Part shown: positions 58,984 to 64,000 of the stretch, in pieces | How the letters are laid out: every line of letters begins with the position of its first letter | How positions within the stretch are numbered: position 1 is the first letter of the stretch | Assembly: GCA_027596035.1 (NCBI GenBank) | Contig: JADGJA010000008.1 | Location: 1-64,000 of the forward strand | DNA: 64,000 nucleotides | Direction of reading: 5' to 3' | Source: Thoreauomyces humboldtii | Lineage: Eukaryota; Chytridiomycota; Chytridiomycetes; Spizellomycetales; Powellomycetaceae | Position numbers and translations under genes: made by a program | Notes under the pieces: model-generated | The model's input: the letters and a program-made list of their open reading frames with translations, nothing else | Told to the model about the DNA's origin: nothing | Databases searched by the model: none

Positions 58984-61690
58984 ATGGCCTCTCAACAGTC
59001 GTACTATCAACAGCGGGGAGGAGGAGGTGGTGGTGGGGGTGGGGGTGATAGGCCCGGTGGACTGGGTGGGTTTCAACGACGCTTTGGAGGAGCCCCCGGT
59101 GCCGGATCGCCGTACGGAGGCCAGGACAGACGAGAATATGCAGAAGGCAAACGTGTTCGCAAAGCAATACAACGCCGAACGGTCGATTTCAATGCCTTTG
59201 TTATCAGGCACCTCGAGGTGAGCTCAAAACCTCCATACTGAGGATATGGCATATGGCTAAAGAAGGAGCTTGTTCTTCGTTAGGCTCGTCCATCACAAAG
59301 GAGCTGGAAGCACCACACCGCGATGCAGCCAGATCCAAACTTTATTATTGACGTAAGTGGAGCCTCGTCGCAAGACGTGTATGGATCGGCGTTTGAGCTG
59401 GCGCTCCGGGCGACGGGAGAGGGATTGTGTTCTGATTTCGACCAAAATATATACCCATTTACTCTATCATCGTCATCATTCCGCCGCTATTCGAGGGAGG
59501 CTGGTCTGGCCCTCTGTGTTGTTTAGTCGTGCACGAAGTCCTAACTTCATGGGCTCGGGCTCTTTCACTCCATAAGGGTTTACCTCCGTTCTGCTACCCG
59601 AACAATCCTTCAACTTCTGTAACGACAAAATACATTCACACATCAACAAACAAGATCCGATGTCCCATCAACGCTGTTCGGGTAAATTCCAGATTTCCTG
59701 CTTTACTCTTCTCTCCAACTGCTAAATTGACGACTGTCTCGTAGTGGACGCCTGACGGTCGCCGCCTTATCACTGGAGCTTCCAGTGGCGAGTTCACCTT
59801 ATGGAATGGGTTGACCTTCAACTTCGAGACCATCCTTCAGGTGCGCCCTGGACACGGTTCGTGCTTTCTTGGGACGTGCTGACTCGCGAATCGATTCTCA
59901 CTAGGCTCACGATAAAGCAGTGCGGACAATGGTTTGGTCCCATAATGACACTTGGCTGCTGACGGGTGATGACAGCGGAGTCATCAAGTACTGGCAGTCC
60001 AATATGAACAACTTGAAGGCGGTCGTAGCACACAAGGAAACGGTTCGAGATCTTACATTCTCACCTACGGATAACAAATTTGCGAGCTGCTCCGATGATG
60101 GAACCATCAAGATCTGGTCCTTTGCGGACGGTGTCGAAGAACGCACGCTAACAGGTAAGACTCTATCGGTGAACTTGCGCTTACAAGGCATCAATCGTCT
60201 GACTTTTTCCATCAGGTCACGGCTGGGACGTCAAATGCATCGACTGGCATCCTAGTAAAGGTCTGCTGGCGTCGGGATCAAAAGACAACCTTGTTAAGCT
60301 TTGGGACCCAAAAACGGGAAAAGCGTTGTCAACACTGTAAGGGAACATTGACTTAGGGGACGAGGTTATCAAATCTCACGGATGGCTCTTTAGGCATGGA
60401 CACAAAAATACTATTCTGGGCATTGAGTGGAACAAGAACGGCAACTGGCTTGTGACCGCATCCCGAGATCAGCTACTCCGAGTATACGATATTCGCACAA
60501 TGCGGGAATTGCAACCATTCAGAGGTCATAAGAAAGACGTGCAATGTACGGTCCAGTCAGGAAACGAACGTTACTCGTGGTTTTCTTTGTACTTACCATT
60601 TCTGTTCCAGCTGTTGCTTGGCATCCCTACCACGAAACAGAATTTGTTAGCGGAGGTTCCGACGGAAGCATGATGTTTTGGAACGTCGGGTATGTTCAGA
60701 TGGGGACGCTACTAAGTCACCTGACTCCTTAATTGCTGCATTTTATCATTCAGAACGGAACACTCAGTTGGGGGAATGGAAGGAGCACATGAATCCTCTA
60801 TTTTTGCATTGGACTGGCATCCGATGGGCCACATCTTGGTCTCTGGCTCGAACGACCACACCACCCGATTCTGGACGCGGAACCGCCCGGGAGATGCAAT
60901 GTCGGATCGCTTTGCATTCACCCGACAGTATCCCGACGACATGGGGGGCGGCGGCGGGGGCCGTTCATACAACAACAACTACAATCGTCACGAACAGGGC
61001 AATAATAACCGCTACGAGAACTTCGATCGACACGAAGAGGAGGAAGAAGTTGATACAACACCTGCGTTCCCAATCGAGGATTCCGGAGGGGCACTCCCTG
61101 GGCTGGGAGGCGATCGAATCTCATCACTAGATGCATGGGACGCCCGAGATGGAAGGGATGATGGCCGAGGGCGGAGAGACCGACCGCACGGCCGGGATCC
61201 AATGGCCGCTCATCAGCCTCCGCAACGAGGTCCAAGATCACAGCAGTTCGCACCCGTGAGGCAGCAGCAACCGTATGGGCAGCAGGCGCGGCAACAAAGC
61301 GCTGCCGGTCGAGGTCAATTTGCTCCACCAGGCAACTCCCGCAATGATCGGAACGACCGCAATGACCAAAATAGAGATCGCTTCGATCGGGATCGGGATC
61401 GAGCTCCATCGACTCCTCAGAATCAGCAACAGCAGCGGTGGCCGGAAGGGGGCTCCAACGTATCAAACTATCAGCATCAACCGCAGCGCGCCCATCCTCA
61501 TCAGCAACAGGAACGACCACCGAACTGGCCTCAACAAGTCCCAATACCACCACAGCAACAGCAACAGCAAAGCCAACCTCCTGATGAGCAGGCACAACGC
61601 GTGCTCTCTCAGATTGCCGCTCAGGGGATCCGTCTCAATTCCAATCTAATGAACGCCTTTGGGAACCAAGGCGCTCCTAGACCACAATAG
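58984..61690 (+). CDS. PFS2: Cleavage and polyadenylation factor subunit Pfs2 (WDR33)
   Basis: Eight exons (58984-59217, 59284-59352, 59745-59840, 59905-60154, 60216-60336, 60394-60545, 60611-60689, 60754-61690) give 645 residues. A ten-Gly N terminus is followed by the conserved [18 protein letters not shown] seven-blade WD propeller follows: [60 protein letters not shown] and [20 protein letters not shown]. The long tail is Gln/Arg/Asp-rich. Pfs2/WDR33 reads the poly(A) signal and organises the 3' cleavage complex. The second intron (59353-59744, 392 nt) is several times longer than any other in the gene. Confidence 0.94.
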
Positions 61691-61989
61691 GTCTTTTCTT
61701 TGCTATTTGTTTTTTACTGGTTGAATCTCTATGATATTCATCGATATTTTATCCGCGCCCGTCGAAAAAGCGTCTTCGCAATGCCTTTCAAACATTCCGG
61801 TTGTGTCGTGTCCGAGATCGGCGTCAACCTACCGCATCATGATGTCGTCAATGGTGTCCCTCTGTCCTCCACGACCGCTCGTCCCACGTAATTATCATAC
61901 TGTATTCCTCGTTATGCCTGCCATGAAAAGACCGTGCTTATGGTGGCACATACCGGTGCCTGTGTACTCCGGTAGAAACGTCGAACACG

Positions 61990-62159
61990 TCAGTAAGTGT
62001 AGAAACCGTCCTCTCTCGAATCGTCGTCTTCCGAATCGTCGTCGTCGGACAAACGGTTGATGCTCTCGCCATCCGTGCTGGGATTCAGAACCTCGGCTTG
62101 CATGGCCACCATCGCTCCATTGGGTTCTCCCAACGCGAACTCATCGTCGGGGTCATCCG
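61990..62159 (-). CDS. Probable last exon of an unresolved gene with an acidic C terminus
   Basis: The minus frame gives DDPDDEFALGEPNGAMVAMQ, then AEVLNPSTDGESINRLSDDD, then DSEDDDSREDGFYTY and a TGA stop. The composition is convincing for a real C terminus. An AG acceptor fits at 62160. Upstream frames to about 62960 look coding in pieces (RISRTFKNLIYGKRRNPDP; AHSRVGNSLARHVDRLKAIV; LRELLWGDIVVTRNAYWALE), but I could not join them, and one frame contains an internal TGA. It could be a multi-exon gene or a decaying one. No family was recognised. Confidence 0.4.
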
Positions 62160-62984
62160 CTTCCCGAATGGCGCCAGCAATGCAACAGCGTGATGTCTGT
62201 TTCCTCGTTTAAGAAGATGACTCGGAAGGGCTACACCATGGATGTGGCCTTTCCAACACCAACACGGATGTCCAGCATAATCACAGCATCGCCGTCCGGA
62301 GCTTCTCAAGTTTGGTCCGAGACGAACAGAGGATGCCCTCGATGCTGAAACAGAGTCAATTCGTGTGGAGGCTTCCCACGGACGATTGCTTTCAGACGAT
62401 CAACGTGGCGAGCGAGGCTGTTGCCGACGCGGGAGTGAGCTTGCCAAAAGGTCGTGCTGTTCGTCTTCGTCCCGTCCACATCATGGGGATCAGGGTTGCG
62501 TCGTTTGCCATAGATCAAGTTTTTGAAGGTGCGACTGATCCGCACACTCAAGTGCCCAGTAAGCATTGCGAGTCACGACGATATCGCCCCAGAGGAGCTC
62601 TCTAAGGACGTTGGCGGCGGGGACCTTGCTGACATAAGCGATCGCTCCGACAGCTGCTGTACCCTCCCTCCTTCGACAGACCCCGTCGCGGGAGAGTGAT
62701 GGGTTCCGAGACGAAAGGGGGGGAACGGTAAGCTCCTGTTTCGCAAGGTCCAAGACACCCCCGTCGTCGTCTCCTCGCTCGGCCGGCGGCCAGTCTTTCC
62801 CCTTTGCCGTTCGTCGAGGAAACGGACCACAGAAACCCTCCCCACAAAAGGTACGGATCCAGCGTGTGCCGCCCTCTTGCGTGTTCGACTCTCAATTGTA
62901 TCTTCCAAAGACGACTTCTTCGGTGCCTCATAGCTTGACTCAATATCAACACGTTCCTTCAACTTTAATCAGCTTTCTACATAC

Positions 62985-64000
62985 ATGCTCGGCGAGCCTT
63001 CCTACAGCTGGCCTCTATCGTTCCCAGCTTTCGAGCAATCCAGCGGAGACGACACCTTCGATGTGAAGGTGCAGCTGGACGACATCACACGGCGGTTCAC
63101 GCTTTTCCGCATCGACCACACCGACCTTCTTGCCACCGTTCGCTCCCTGTTCGGCCTGGAAGACGATCTCGCCTTGAATCTCTCCTGGATCGACAACGAG
63201 AACGACGTGTGCTCTCTCGACTCGGCGGCCGAGCTCGCTGCATGCGTGAGGTTCGCCAAGCGCAATGGAGCTGAGGTCCTCAAGCTCCAAGGCCACGTCG
63301 AAGAACGCAGGTTCCGCGACGGGAACTTTGCCGACGACATCTCCGACTCCGAGGATGACTTTGAAACTTACGAAAAGGCGTCCTCGGATGTCGATGATGA
63401 CTCGGACTCGGACTCGGACGGCGAGAGCCCAGCCCATGCTGGCCCTTACTACACACCTCTGCTGTCCAGCACGGCCATAGCACTGATACGTGAGATGGAA
63501 GACCGCGAGATGGAAGAAGGTCTCTTGCCGCCTTCCTCGTGCAACCTGCTCGAGGCATCATGGCACCAGAACTCGATCTCATGCCAGACCGGGGGCGGCG
63601 GCGCCAACAGTCTTCACCTCAACCGAGCGGTGGGAGTCCAAGCATCTGCAATCACCCACGAGCAGTCGATCCAGGTCAACCTCATCAGCCTCGCTCAACC
63701 AGCACACCACGTGAAACCGCGCCCCATCGTGTTCTCCACCAGCACGTCATGCCAGGCGACCACCGGCACCTGCAACGCGTCCACCCTCACATCCCAGACC
63801 TCCACCACCTGCGACTCCGGAACTCAGATGATGGCCCACGTCGCGACGCTGACGAAAGAAGCGGGCACGGAGCGAACGCCCACGCGGACCATCTCCACCC
63901 AGTACAACCCACCGGCTCCCACGGCGGTATCCACGTCCACGCAGTCGGTCGAGACGTCCGACAAGGAATCTCAGCACTTTGCATCCGCCATCGCCGGCGA
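62985..64000 (+). CDS. PB1-domain protein, 3' end beyond the window
   Basis: From ATG 62985 the frame stays open to the window edge (338 codons seen). Residues 20-90 form a PB1 domain: TFDVKVQLDDITRRFTLFRI starts with the basic-cluster strand, and LNLSWIDNENDVCSLDSAAE is the acidic OPCA part with WIDNENDVC. An acidic stretch (SDVDDDSDSDSDGESP) and a Ser/Thr-rich region with repeated STST/TSQT words follow. Having both PB1 faces would allow head-to-tail polymers, as in NBR1/p62-type autophagy receptors; ZZ or NBR1 domains would have to lie beyond base 64000. The identity is therefore open. Confidence 0.75.
   Translation, partial: MLGEPSYSWPLSFPAFEQSSGDDTFDVKVQLDDITRRFTLFRIDHTDLLATVRSLFGLEDDLALNLSWIDNENDVCSLDSAAELAACVRFAKRNGAEVLKLQGHVEERRFRDGNFADDISDSEDDFETYEKASSDVDDDSDSDSDGESPAHAGPYYTPLLSSTAIALIREMEDREMEEGLLPPSSCNLLEASWHQNSISCQTGGGGANSLHLNRAVGVQASAITHEQSIQVNLISLAQPAHHVKPRPIVFSTSTSCQATTGTCNASTLTSQTSTTCDSGTQMMAHVATLTKEAGTERTPTRTISTQYNPPAPTAVSTSTQSVETSDKESQHFASAIAG

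Noticed and set aside
60918..61595. A 225-codon minus-strand frame opposite PFS2
   Set aside because: Antisense shadow of the repetitive Gln/Arg/Asp tail of PFS2.

Overview
This window is fungal nuclear DNA, most likely from a basidiomycete yeast. Almost every gene is cut by several short introns of about 50-110 nt with GT..AG ends. Genes lie 200-900 nt apart on both strands, and the recognisable products are fungal housekeeping proteins. The GC content, intron density and families such as GPKOW/Spp2, UVDE, the fungal Rcm1/NSUN5 form and basidiomycete-type HNH proteins fit Basidiomycota; I cannot name the genus. I saw no rRNA, tRNA, CRISPR or bacterial operon structure, though my tRNA check was by eye only. 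Gene models below were built by following protein motifs across introns and checking that the reading phase closes at every junction.

Layout. 0-5 kb: edge of an unknown gene, an aldehyde dehydrogenase, a 563-bp MITE-like element, the proteasome lid subunit RPN6. 5-11 kb: a small membrane protein, the mitochondrial protease IMP1, the COMPASS subunit SWD1, cytosolic TyrRS, AIM41. 11-20 kb: a helical-repeat protein, an HNH-nuclease gene carrying a 196-bp inverted duplication inside its ORF, the splicing factor SPP2/GPKOW, a truncated PhoD phosphatase, an acidic coiled-coil protein. 20-31 kb: GST, rRNA methyltransferase RCM1, carrier MTM1, sulfhydrylase MET17, an SR-type protein, a C2H2 transcription factor. 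31-41 kb: cytochrome b5 reductase, a rhodopsin-like (class A) seven-helix receptor, a convergent pair of paralogous four-helix membrane proteins, UV-damage endonuclease, V-ATPase subunit F. 41-54.7 kb: TFIIF alpha, a secreted NTF2-like protein, MsrA, an Mpo1-type DUF962 protein, glucose-6-phosphate dehydrogenase, a GPI-type GH37 trehalase, an Rrt8/Lds-like membrane protein, PPX1. 54.9-64 kb: exportin-T, polyadenylation factor PFS2, an unresolved acidic gene end, and the first part of a PB1-domain protein that runs off the window.

Function. Most genes are single-copy housekeeping functions with no operon logic. Several act in thiol, NADPH and redox supply (GST, Mtm1, Met17, Mcr1, MsrA, Zwf1). 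The GST upstream region carries three evenly spaced TGACAAA boxes that resemble Yap1-type sites.

The items most worth follow-up are the class A GPCR-like gene with GN, D2.50, ERY and NP hallmarks, the inverted duplication inside the HNH gene, the TIR/TSD-bounded MITE, the convergent paralogous membrane-protein pair, and apparent +1 frame breaks in two otherwise intact genes.
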